Assembly (NCBI GenBank): GCA_020091685.1
Contig: CM034606.1
Coordinates: 18,864,695 to 18,928,694, forward strand
Length of the DNA stretch: 64,000 bases
Direction: 5' to 3'
Source of the DNA: Lutjanus erythropterus
Taxonomy: Eukaryota > Chordata > Actinopteri > Lutjaniformes > Lutjanidae
The notes beneath the pieces were generated by a model. That model did no database searches. It saw only the letters and a program-made list of their open reading frames with translations, and was not told where the DNA came from. Below are positions 1 through 16,892 of this stretch, piece by piece; within the stretch, counting starts at the first letter, position 1, and each line of letters starts with the position of its first letter. The position numbers and the translations under genes were made by a program.

Positions 1-767
<767 letters not shown>

Positions 768-819
768 TAAGTTAATTCTTTCTTCCTCACCACGTGTAGG
801 TAGCAGAACTCATTGTTAG

Positions 820-2193
<1,374 letters not shown>

Positions 2194-2242
2194 TAAGTTG
2201 CCACATTTACACTGATCAATTTGTCTGCTGTTTTTTTTTTAA

Positions 2243-2395
<153 letters not shown>

Positions 2396-2921
2396 TGAGT
2401 AACCGCTTGAAGGGTTCACTCGCTCCCTTGACTCCAGAAGGATGTACTGAAGGATCACCTCAGTTTTTAAAGTGAGAAAATAATGGATTGGCACTTAAAG
2501 TTTTAGTTCAGATTATTTAATGTGAAGATGTTGGGGGATTTATCCATAGTCATTATATTACCAACAGTACATGGTGGTTGGCAGTTTTGATCGTGGCATC
2601 CTTCCGCCTTTTTGTACAGTTGCTGCTCATTGACAGCTGCACTGGAGCATCATTTGTTTCTGCAAATTACTGACATAGGACTCCAATTAAATACCTAACA
2701 TGTCTCACAAAAAATAGTAGTAGTAAATCCCAAACTAATGATTTATTAACAAATCATTGCCTTCTAAGCAAATTCAGAATTGCTTTATAGTAATTTAGAG
2801 GTTCGACTGTAGCTCTATAGCTTTTAAAAAGATGAAAAAACACACATCCTAAAGTTCACTTGGATGAATGGATGCTGGATCAAAAAACAAGTTGAAATAA
2901 ACAGATCTGCACACCAAGACG

Positions 2922-3010
2922 CTCCTGTTACAAGGATTTATTGTGGTCGGACAAGTCAAGAGCCTGCATGTTCGAAACGTCACTCTTATAATAAATCCTT
3001 GTAACAGGAG
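2922..3010. repeat. 21-bp perfect inverted repeat, 47-nt spacer
   Basis: Bases 2922-2942 (starting CTCCTGTTACAAGG) are the exact reverse complement of 2990-3010. As RNA this would form a long hairpin. It could be a tiny palindromic MITE or the end of an older element, but no flanking duplication is obvious. Confidence 0.75.
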
Positions 3011-3171
3011 CTTCTCTGTGTGCACAGTGGTTTGGTCCAACATGTAGCTCTATATTTACCATCTAGACATGAGAGTGGTATCAGTCTTCTCATCTAATGG
3101 TAACCTAACACTAACCAGAAAGGGAATAAGCATATTTACCAAAACGTTGAAGTACTGCTTTAAGAAATATG

Positions 3172-3986
3172 TTTCAGACTTTATTTTGCAGTGCACTAAA
3201 AACATGAAACAAGCTGTGCATGAAATTAGACAAAGACGAGAAATAAAATGTTCTTTATTAGACAGAATTTATACCCTAATTATAGATTTAACAAGCTGTG
3301 CTTTGAATCAAAACAGATGAAAATTAGAAATAGTATGTTCTTTGTTAGATAGTATAAGACCCTTATTAAATTTTATTATAGGGTAATTATGGACACATTA
3401 CAACAAAACTGTACTGTAAACCAAAGTGTATTATTTGCCACTGTTAGACCCTTATTAGACTTTCTTAGAGTGTCATTGGAGACATATTACAGCAGAACTG
3501 TACTGAAGACTAAAACGAAATGTGTTCCTAATTACCCTATAATAAGAGTCTAATAAAGCAATATTTCAAACATTTGCAACCCAGTTCACAATGGACCATA
3601 TCAATTAATCTTGAGAAGAGTTAATTTGTGCATAATTCAGCATTTCCATCATCTCATTGTTTTTATTTCCTCTCATCAGGAAAACAATAGCCTTTAGGAT
3701 ATTTTTAGCATACATCTTGATTGAAACCAAATAAATTAATTTTGGCAGAATTAGCAAACACTTTGCCTTTTCGCCTCGTCAGTAAAACAATTCACATTAA
3801 ATGCTTTATTTGGCAACCCAAATAAAGCCACCTGTGGGTCACGACCAAGTCTCCTTGAATGACTGTAATATATAGGGTCCAATAGTGTCTAATTCTTATA
3901 ATTAAATTATAGGTCTATTTGTAGTGTTTGTCTAATTTGATACAAAGTATTGCATCTTGTTAGTGAACTGTAAAATAAAGTTGAGC
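3172..3986. mobile_element. hAT-like palindromic MITE, degenerate copy
   Basis: The ends read ACTTTATTTTGCAGTGCAC and GTGAACTGTAAAATAAAGT, a diverged form of the terminal repeats at 36522-36985 and 54223-55337. The interior shares phrases such as TAGACCCTTATTA and GGGTAATTA with those copies. I see no convincing target duplication here. The right end lies about 66 bp from the acceptor of the next exon. Confidence 0.6.
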
Positions 3987-4052
3987 TGAAGTATGAACCG
4001 TTTGCTTAGTTTTCTGTGTCTCGTGACCTTTTGTGTCTGTCGTGTGATGAAG

Positions 4053-4208
4053 GCCCATCTGCTGAACATTCCAAGCTGGAACTGGAAGGAGGGCGACGAT
4101 GCTATCTGCCTGGCGGAGCTGAAGGCTGGCTTCATTGCCCAGAGCTGTCTGGCCCAGGGCCTGTCCACCATGCTGGCCAACCTCTTCTCCATGAGGTCCT
4201 TCATCGAG
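4053..4208 (+). CDS. kcnma1: kcnma1 exon: RCK1 ([12 protein letters not shown]513/R514)
   Basis: This is a 52-codon exon in phase 0 at both ends, from [16 protein letters not shown] to SMRSFIE. It holds the methionine-arginine pair equivalent to human M513 and R514, which shape the RCK1 calcium site. The acceptor is tgatgaag and the donor gtaaca. Human BK has a basic residue where this exon ends in Glu (SFIE). A 95-residue open frame from 3993 also spans it, but its first part is intron. Confidence 0.97.
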
Positions 4209-4730
4209 GTAACACAGAGGACAAGATTTACTCGCCTCGTCTCCGTCACTCCCTCAGACCGAAGTAATATGGATGAATGAATCCTCACATTACAGTTTCG
4301 TGAATTAGGTGATTTATTTATGGATTGGAGGTGAGGTTACCATAAGTGGATACAGTAGGTTTCTCTGCTGACAGATGGAGTAGATCTATCACACACAGCA
4401 CATTCCCCGGGAAGTTTTGACATCTTTGTCCAGAGAAAGCCTTCCATTAGAGTGTTTGCAGTCATCCTGGCACGTCATATTTTACTGTGACATTTCATAT
4501 GGAATCTGTTCAGTGTTTCTGTGGCTCAAAATTGAAGAGGTGCTTGTCTCTATCAAAGAACTGTTCTCATGTCATAAAGATGATGGATCAGCTTATAATG
4601 ACCAGGCTGATGTTGTGCGGCGGAACATCTGCAGACCACATTGGGCGGCTGTTGGAAGGAAAACACTGTTGCTTTTTTCTTCCCTTTGCTTATTCTCACA
4701 TGTGACATTTCCGTGCTTGTTTTTTGTCAG
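4209..4730 (+). other. Intron
   Basis: No gene or repeat is recognised. Open frames across it are simple read-through from the exon borders. Confidence 0.8.
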
Positions 4731-4840
4731 ATTGAGGAGGACACATGGCAGAAGTATTACCTAGAAGGAGTGGCTAATGAGATGTACACAGAGTATTTGT
4801 CCAGTGCCTTTGTGGGCCTCTCCTTCCCCACTGTCTGTGA
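4731..4840 (+). CDS. kcnma1: kcnma1 exon: RCK1 (E535 calcium ligand)
   Basis: The exon encodes [18 protein letters not shown] and runs on to [14 protein letters not shown]. It contains the Glu equivalent to human E535, a side-chain ligand of the RCK1 calcium site. The neighbouring human S533, which contributes through the main chain, is Ala here (GVANEM). The acceptor is tttttgtcag and the donor gtaagt. Length is 110 nt, leaving two bases of a Glu codon. Confidence 0.97.
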
Positions 4841-5024
4841 GTAAGTATCACTCTCTCCCCACTCAGCAAGAACACTGTCAGTGGTAGGTAGCTAACAAGT
4901 CTGAAGTGAAAAGAAAAAAAAAAGGGATGGTGGGGATGTAAGGATGTGAATTTCAAAGGTGTTTGAACGCATCAGTCATTTGCTCATATACTGCTCTCCT
5001 CTAATGAGTGCACGTGTTTTACAG

Positions 5025-5093
5025 GCTGTGTTACGTGAAGCTGAAGCTGTTGCTTATTGCCATCGAATACAAGTCTGAGCAGAGAGAGAGCAG
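5025..5093 (+). CDS. kcnma1: kcnma1 exon: end of RCK1 core, before site C1
   Basis: The exon encodes ELCYVKLKLLLIAIEYKSEQ and ends RES plus two bases (AG) of a split codon before gtttgt. This junction is the classic splice site C1. If the exon joins directly to 10138 the split codon is AGC (Ser). If the 12-nt exon at 6704 is used it becomes AGA (Arg). Length is 69 nt. Confidence 0.96.
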
Positions 5094-6703
5094 GTTTGTA
5101 CATTGGATCTTTCTTCCAGTAACATCAGGTACAATTGTGGTAAAAGTGAACTACTGTGTGACTTGCCTCAGCTGGATCTTCTAATAAAATATCTTATATT
5201 TTTCCCCAAATCATCCTCTTTGCAGCTCTTTGCAACAGTTGATATTCATATAACATTTGATGACATTAAGTTGGTGAATTATATTTGAATGACAGCCTGA
5301 CAGTTACCTTTATTAACTACACACTTATAGGTTCAATTTGTTTCTAAAAAAAAGTAAATGCACAATACCTTACTTAATGATGCTAAGGATCAGTACACTG
5401 AAGTGTTTTAAAAAGTGTAATAATGGATCTGCACCAAAAACAAATAAAGCGTTCCTTGGCTTTCCACAGAAAAATTCCACAGAATTTGACTCAATTCTGA
5501 TAACATCTTTATTAGATATCCTGCAATTTGTTAGAGCTGCACAATTTAGTAAAAAATCATATTGCATTTATTTTGACAGATATCGCATCGGCAATATGAT
5601 TCACATTTAGTGGAAATGATCATTTTGGCATCACAATTTTCATGTTAAGTGGAAAAAAAACAAACCATTAGAATCATGATGATGTGACTTTTGTTGTCTT
5701 AACCACACACACAAAAAAACATGTTTTCTTACAGATGGAGAACAGAGCTGCTTTGTCACGCATTTGACAATATTTTGATCAATTGTGCAGCCCTACTATT
5801 AAACTCAAAAATAAAGGGCTGTGTGTCCTTGGTGGAGATAACTACATAACCACAAGTCTAATACTTTTACTAAATCTTGCTGGTACGCAAGAAGAAAATT
5901 TAAAAATCTGCCTAAAATTTAAATTTAGTTTCAGTTAGATAATTGCACTGTAACAACTAACGTATAATAACAAAGTTGCACATTTGACTTTACTTGATTG
6001 ACCTTAACTTGATTCTACTGTTCAGTCTGTATGATACCAGCAAACTCTACATCAGTGTCAGTCTTATCACCAGGAACAACATGAAGTGCTATTTTTCAGT
6101 AATCTCAAATTGCCAAATCCCACCCACCCTTCCCCGTTCACCTGTGTCAAATGTTTTTATGTATTGGCAAGGCTGCATGACAAATAACAGACTGAAACAT
6201 GCTAAAACCGAACTTAATTTAATTCTTCTGTCATGAGGAAATTTCTTGTTGTGTAAATATTTGATCTCACTTGAAATTTTATTCCAGTGTGTAAATTCAT
6301 ATCTGTGGTTTTATTTTTTTCAAACTAGTTAAGTTACTGAAAATACTTTACTGGCAATGCTTTATTACTTTTTTTATAATAATTTTTATGAAGACACACA
6401 CAGGCATAATTCAGCTCTTTCTAGTCATAATTTTAAATGCCATTTGATTTAAGCCTTGTTAAACAATAACCACCATTAAAGTCAAGCAGATTTTTTTTGG
6501 TAAACAGTCATTTTTAGGTGCAAGGACGTCACCATCGGACAAGCATGAAATAACTGAATTGTGTGTCTGTGCAGAGCTGCGCCACATGCTGTCGTATAAG
6601 GCGTACCTACTCGATAGGCAGAGAAACATTAGTAACAATATTCTCCTCTTCTTTTATGTTCATGATAACTGTTTGATTTGAGATTTTTTCTTGTTGTTTG
6701 CAG
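5094..6703 (+). other. Intron before the SRKR microexon
   Basis: It contains one short hAT-type element (5532-5795). The rest is AT-rich with no recognised feature. Confidence 0.75.
5532..5795. mobile_element. Short element with GAGCTGCACAATT / AATTGTGCAGCCC ends
   Basis: The left end (TAGAGCTGCACAATTT) and right end (ATCAATTGTGCAGCCCTA) are inverted repeats of the type seen in common fish hAT MITEs whose ends read GGGCTGCACGAT. The interior keeps ATATCGCATCGGCAATATG, typical of that family as I remember it. No clean target duplication is seen. Confidence 0.55.
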
Positions 6704-6715
6704 AAGCCGAAAGCG
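6704..6715 (+). CDS. kcnma1: kcnma1 SRKR microexon (site C1)
   Basis: The twelve bases AAGCCGAAAGCG lie between ttgttgtttgcag and gtatgc. Spliced between 5093 and 10138 they give ...RES-R-SRKR-ILINPG, the known four-residue SRKR insert of vertebrate BK channels at the RCK1-linker side. The phase fits exactly (AG|A ... CG|C), and the exon is a multiple of three. Known work on other species links this insert to altered calcium sensitivity, for example in hair cells. Use in this fish is not shown by the sequence. Confidence 0.93.
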
Positions 6716-10388
<3,673 letters not shown>

Positions 10389-10916
10389 TAGCTGCGCCTT
10401 TATTTTGCCCCATCGACGCCCCTCTTTCCCTTCCTCTCACTCCAAATCCTCCCTGTGGGTCTGTCTGTCTCATTATACTTAAGATTTTACTAGTTCGTAC
10501 ACTAATAGTATACCTCTCATTGTGTCATTATTCTTCTGTACTGTGGCACTGTGTTTTTAAAGGTAAATATGTGTTGTCACACCATTATGCCTTTAGGAAA
10601 GTGTTTATTATGGGTGCCATTTGAACTTCCATAACATCCATTATGGTGCGATCATCAGTCAATATCTGATTTTTTTTTCTCCTAATCGAAATGTAGATGT
10701 TGTCATCTTTAAATATGTTTTTTTCTTTTAATTTAACCATTTAATCACTACTTTATCTGTGCAAACTGAAAATGTAAAGCAGCAAATGAAATTTATAGGA
10801 GTAAAAATTAATTAAGACAAAGCAGACTAAAAGTAGCAGCACACACAACTCCAAATCTGGATTAATATATCGGGAGCACGGTCATAGCACATATATATAT
10901 GTATATATATAAAAAA

Positions 10917-11591
10917 ACATACAAAATACTGGCACTAACTGAAAAATAGTTTTCTTGTTTATTATGGGCAAAAAACCCACCATCATCAGTGTAGCATAGA
11001 ACAGCAGAAACAACAGTGGACTATTTGAGAATTTACAGTATATTATGTCACAGAAAATGTGTGTATTGAGATCTATTGTATATTGTGGTGAAGCCTAAAA
11101 ATATCAAGACGTTATTTATCAGGCCAGTCCTACATAAAACTATAAAAAGAGCTTTATGTTCCAGATTAATCAATGAACAAATGGATAAGGATAAACATAA
11201 ATAATTATCACAAAAAAGTACAATATAAAAATGTTGTTTGACAGTTTTTCTCTCTATTGTACTTTTGATCTTGTGATAATTATTTATGTGTGTCTTTATA
11301 CATTCATTCATTATTAATCTGGACTGTACCTTTCAGCTTATATACAATATAATATATATAAAACATAAAACATGTATAAGATATTTTTCATTTTTTTCTT
11401 ACTTTTCTGTGGTTTCAGTTATTTCACATCTGTTTCCTTTCATGCTGATTGGTGTTTGAACCTCACCTGTTTATATTTTATGCTGTTCTGTTGACACTGA
11501 TGATGGTTTAGAGCTGAAATGTGTTTTCTTTTTTTTTCCCCCACAATAAACAAGAAAACTAATTATCAGTGAGTGGCTGTATTTTGTATGC
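10917..11591. mobile_element. Inverted-repeat element with ~45-bp ends
   Basis: Bases 10917-10965 (containing ACAAAATACTGGC and TTTTCTTGTTTATT) match the reverse complement of 11545-11591 (AATAAACAAGAAAACT ... ATTTTGTATG) with few mismatches. The interior is AT-rich and has no transposase frame. It looks like a non-autonomous DNA transposon. The family and target duplication are not resolved. Confidence 0.55.
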
Positions 11592-14500
11592 AGATGACAC
11601 AGTAGATAGAATTGAAATTGGTTTAAGCCGACAGCTGCACAGACCAGAAAGAAAAGATATATTGATTATAATGATATTTGGAAGCCTTAAAAAACATTAT
11701 AATAATGCATATACAGCCACTCCTTGTCCCACACCTGCAGCAGAAGCTACAATTACCAGTGTATATGACTGGCTGTATTGTATTCTTCATTTTCTTTTTT
11801 TTTTTTTAACATGTATTTGCTCTTTATGAGAGTACTTGAGAGTATTGAGCTCTCTTTTCATGGGTTTTAAGGTCACCCACACATGATATGAATAGTCATG
11901 GACATAATGTGCTGTTAACTGTTAAATTTAAGACTTTCCACAATGCCAAAATGCCCCTGTCAGATGGGTAGTTTCTTCCCTTTTTTCATGCAGACATAAC
12001 ATTACCATCAAGGCAGGAGCAGCACATGAATATAACCTGACCTATGTTCAGTAGTCACCTGTCAGGACATGTTAGCCACCGGATAAATAATTCAGGTGAA
12101 TATCCCGTATTTCCACAAAAGGTCACAGACAATTAAAGTAAGCAGCTTGATACAGACAGAGACTGGTTTTAAAATAGATCCCCGCCATTTTCTCCTTTTG
12201 TCTGTGTCATTTCAATTATTCAGACATGTTTTTCCTCTCGCAGCTCGATAGAATCAACAGACCTTTCACACTCCGCTTTCATTTAGATAAACTGTTTACT
12301 TCTCTTTGCTTTCTTAATACCTTCATGTCTCAGACGCCGCTGATGGACACGGCGTTATGTTTTATCATATCACAGCTGTTTGCCGACAAGAGAGTTGCAT
12401 TTAGAAAGATGACAGTTCCATTACTGCAATGGAAGTCTGTGTCTATATAGTATGTTCTGTTCTATCATGTTTTGTTCTCTTCTGTTGTTTTTTCCCATGT
12501 TTCTTTATGACCAGTGACACACTTTTGATGTATTTCCTTCCCTGCTGCCATTGGAAAACGCCACTTTATTTTAACTACTCACTGGTAGTGATTTATTGTG
12601 AGTAAAAAGAAAATGGGTGTACTATTACCCAGAGTGCAGTGCAAGTGTTTCTTTTTATCCTCTTCAGCAAATAGTATACTGTATCTATGTTGCATGTACC
12701 AGTGTAGCTTCTGCATCCCTTTCCTCGCCTCTCATTTCTACACCGTGCTCAGACCAGACCAAAACCAAAACAGCAGAAATCACACTAGCGTCATCGGCCC
12801 AGTCAGCTGATACTCTCACTAGCTGGAAACGACGATTAAACAGAGTGCGACTTAATCGGATGTGGCCGATGAGCTCTGCAGTTTTTCCTCCACTATTTGA
12901 TCATCAAACCAAACTCTCCTGTTTGGCATTTGGAAGCCAGTCTACTGCAAGTCTTATGTCATTACCCATGATTAACCTCCTCATGGCGTCACGCTCCAAG
13001 AAAGTTCAGAGGGAGCGTAATAAAAATCTGACATGTCCTACAGTAATCATAGATTTAGAAGAGCTAACACGAGGGAAGGAAAATTAACAAGAACCACTGA
13101 GATTTAAATTGATCTGCTTTCTGTCAAAGGAAGTTTTGTGTGTGGAAAACATCCTTGTGGGAAGTCCTGTAAAATCCTAACGAGCAAGGTTGCCAAAACA
13201 CAATCAAAACAATCTGGTCTCCCTCCCCTTTGCCCCGCTTCTCTGTGATCTCAGCCCCCTTTTCTAAACCCTGGGTTCTCGTCCTGCTCGGGCTGAGGTT
13301 TCAGAGACCATCAGAATTGAAATGTCACCACACCACGTCTTGTGCATTTCAAATCTGGACAGTCGCTAGGCCCTTTTTTCTCCCCCCTCAGTCGCTGCAC
13401 TGGATTGAAAGTCCACTAGAAACACACAGTATTAAGTGTCATAGCATTAGATTGCCACTAGATGGCGGTGCCGTGCCAGAGTCATGTCCAATACTACAAC
13501 ATTTTAAATGGTGATGTCTGTAGAGGAAACTCAAATCCCCTGAGACCTGTTCAGCAAAAATGCAAGGACCAAATTGGTGTGTTTCTCTTAATTAAAATCC
13601 GAATCTATAATCTTGAAGTCTTTAATGTTTTTATGATTTGGTGTAGTCGGGTTTTGGTGAGGCACTACTTTATCCCTCTGCTGCAGTAAGTTTTGTTGTT
13701 TTGTTTCTCGTTTTTCCTCAAAGGTTCAACTCTTAAGCTTCATTTGTCCTTGCACGCTTGCTGAATAAGGACGTTTTAGGGGGATAATATCAGAGTGGTG
13801 CTTTCTTTGGGACATCCTTCCTATTCAACATAGTGCCCTGATAGCTTCTGTTTGAGTATGTTGTGCTTCGGTGGATCACAGGAGATGGTGACTGATCAAA
13901 ACCATGCAGACAGTTTATCAGGGCAGCCGTCATGTTGAATCTTCAATCAGGAATGCCCTGAAATGGACACCTTCTATAATTCTAGGCCAGAATCTGGGTA
14001 TTTGTGAAGTCAGAAGTCAAAGACATTGTCAGTGTGCGTGTGTGTCTTGTGTTTTCCATTACTCCCCTTCCATGTGTCGATAATCTACATCGTAACATAC
14101 ATATACTGTGGTCCGAATGCTCAAGCAAAACTCTGAAGTCAAGAAGTATCAGCATGAAGTGATAGCCTCACTGCACTTGTCTGCCATGCCCCCCCAAACT
14201 GTTTCAACACTCTGAACAGTTATCTCTGTACCTCCCCTTGTTGCTGAGACCAAAACGGCACTTTCTGCATGCTTATTACATGCTCATAAGGCACGCGTGC
14301 ATGCCGCAGGATACAACAGTCCCTGATGCCTACACCCCATGGGTTATGATCCGCGTTTCCCATTCTTTTCTTGGCCAGAAGCTGAAACATATTACTTCAT
14401 TCGTTCGAGATCTGGTTTTCCGATGCGACTCAAAGTCAAAGATGCTGAAAGTGTCTCTGTAAAGGTGCCAGACAGTATTAGTCTGCTGTCTGTTTGCACC

Positions 14501-14625
14501 TTGGCAATGAGGGAATGGGGACCAGGGACTGTTTCTGCTCAGAGTCGCAGCAATCTAGATGTGCTACTCTGGGGACTTTCACGCCCACTTCCCTCGGGGT
14601 TCAGAGCTTCACACACACAGGCACA

Positions 14626-14627
<2 letters not shown>

Positions 14628-14674
<47 letters not shown>
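14628..14674. repeat. (CA)n microsatellite
   Basis: About 23 uninterrupted CA units. They create a false open frame rich in Thr-His codons. Confidence 0.97.
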
Positions 14675-14675
<1 letters not shown>

Positions 14676-16453
14676 ATATAGACAAAAAGTGGCCGCTTAC
14701 AGTATTTTGGCTGCAGGCTGACTAGCAGGCCTAGTTAATGAGTTTTTTGTTGTGTAATACTACTTTCACATCCACATCTTATCTGAACAAGAGTCTACAA
14801 ATAGATATGTTTGTTTTTTTTGTTTTTTTACAAGAACAATAACTGAATAGAAACATCAATGAAATACTTCTCATTATGACATTGATGATACAGGCCCACT
14901 AATGGATAATCAGTAACAAATGTCATTGAGTTGTGCAGTCATTGAGCTGATAAACATGTGAGATTTGACAAACAACCAGAAAATATAGCACTTACCTAGT
15001 TTAAATCAAATGCTTAAATGTAATGGTGAAATGCCCTTTACCCTTAGTTTTGTCAAATAAGAATGAATACCATAAGACAGACACTCAACGACAGTGTAAA
15101 AAACAAATTCTGTGTTTTAACTTAAAAAAGTTAGTGTCTGGGCTTCCTTAAGCTTTTAAGTTGAAAAGACAAGTTGAGGTAATTTCGTAATGATTCAATA
15201 AACTTAAGATATTAATTTGAACCACCAACTCACAATAACAAATTGAAGAGGAGAGTTTTAATCCTCATACAGTTTCTGCTGGGATGTCTGCTAATATCTC
15301 TCTTCAGAAACTTTGATTGAACTCTGTACATTCTGTGCATTCATTCAACTCATCATGTCAAGTGTTCTGAAAATAATACTGGAAGTTGGATGAACTTGAA
15401 TGAATAAAACTTTTACTGTACGGAGACAATTAAAAAAAAGGTAGAATGACCCAGTCAGTATACTTTTACTTCATAAAAACCTTAAGGAAGAAGAGAAAGG
15501 TATAATCAACTGACAATTTGAGGTTTTCTAACACTGGCTAATGTTAGCCACCGTAAGCTCTTGGTCGTACCAGACCAAGTAAAGCTGTATTGTTAAATTC
15601 CAGAGTATAGAACAATGGTGCTATTTATTATCTATAAATTCAGATATACATGAAGAACAATATTATTTCCCCTTTCAGATGGTACATAATCTGCCTTTAA
15701 ATTGACATAGAATCTCAGAAAACAAATAAACATGTACATCCTTTGTTCGCACACATCATATCTGCGTACATTAGAGTGAAGCTGCCCTTGGGGGAGTGGA
15801 GCAGTGAAACTGCAGACTTAAATATACAGTAGCATGAATTGGCCAGTCTAGACTAGTAGAATAGTGTGATGCCATGGACAGAGCCGCTACAGCTGCATGA
15901 TGGGATACAGGTACGTGATCCACTCCTTTAGCCAAATGGATAGAGGATGTACAAATGTATGAAACATTGTATGAGGTTTGCTGCTGAAGACATTGCTCAT
16001 GCCTCTCTTCCCCGAATGCCTCCCTCCCACTCCCTTTCTCCTCACCCCTCTTTCCCATTGTTATAGTTTTGCCTTTTGACCTGTTACAGCCTTAGCACAC
16101 AGCTTGACCTCTCGAGTAATATAATGCGCTGGCATATGTTTATTATATTATTAAATACTATTATTAATATAGTTATGCCAAGTCCAAATCTTACTTATGC
16201 TTTCTCAGACAAGAAATTTAAAAAAGGAATTAATTGGATGACCTGTTGAGGTAAAAGTAAATGGATTTTAGAATAAATCTCTGCGTTTTCGAGCGTGTTT
16301 ATCAAAATTTGGGGCTCAAGTCTGTGGAAGCAGGTGTCTAAGGCTTGCACTTTCTGATGAAGTTACCTTCCGACTTCCCCCTGGATGAATATTTCTCCTT
16401 TTGCCATTAACCTGCTGCTTTTCCTCTCCTCTCATCCCAAAACATGACTGTAG

Positions 16454-16627
16454 CCAAGATGTCCGTCTACAAACGAATGAAACTGGCATGTTGTTTTGAT
16501 TGCGGCCGTTCAGAGCAAGACTGCTCTTGCATGTCAGGCAGTGTACATAGTAACATGGACACCCTTCAGAGGGCCTACCCACTTTCCTCTGTCTCTGTTC
16601 ATGATTGCGCAACCACTTTACGTGCCT
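16454..16627 (+). CDS. kcnma1: kcnma1 STREX exon (stress-axis regulated insert, site C2)
   Basis: This is 174 nt giving a 58-residue insert. It reads PKMSVYKRMKLACCFDCGRS, then EQDCSCMSG, and further on LSSVSVHDC. This is unmistakably STREX, whose mammalian form raises calcium sensitivity, is palmitoylated on the CC pair of CCFDC, and carries a PKA-responsive serine. The first two bases complete Pro with the C left at 10383; the last base (T) plus TC from 26809 makes Phe, giving RAF-EDE as in mammals. The cysteines are kept, while the basic stretch after YKRM is weaker here (KL) than the mammalian form I remember. The donor is gtaagt and the acceptor actgtag. Confidence 0.97.
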
Positions 16628-16829
16628 GTAAGTTACACCGCCCAACACATGCTGTTCTTTGTCTGTGGTGTGTGCTCCGTGTATTGTACCATGCAGAGGT
16701 ACCGTACGTGTATGTGTGTGTCCGTAATGTTGTCCATGTGGTGTGATCTGTTTAATGTGACTCCATAGTTTGTATAGTTGTGGCTTATGTGAATTTAGTT
16801 ATTTATTTTTGTTTCTAAACATTTTTCTC

Positions 16830-16830
<1 letters not shown>

Positions 16831-16892
<62 letters not shown>
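16831..16892. repeat. (TCTA)n tetranucleotide array
   Basis: About 15.5 perfect TCTA units, beginning 203 bp after the STREX donor. Confidence 0.98.

Noticed and set aside
14339..14725. 128-codon open frame with long Thr-His run
   Set aside because: The run is the (CA)n microsatellite, and the rest has no exon borders or known similarity.
16799..16810. Possible tiny exon reading (L)IYFF after tttag, resembling the known IYF insert at site C2
   Set aside because: The donor would be gtttct, which is very weak, it would give an extra Phe, and the sequence is low-complexity TTTA; no other candidate for IYF was found.
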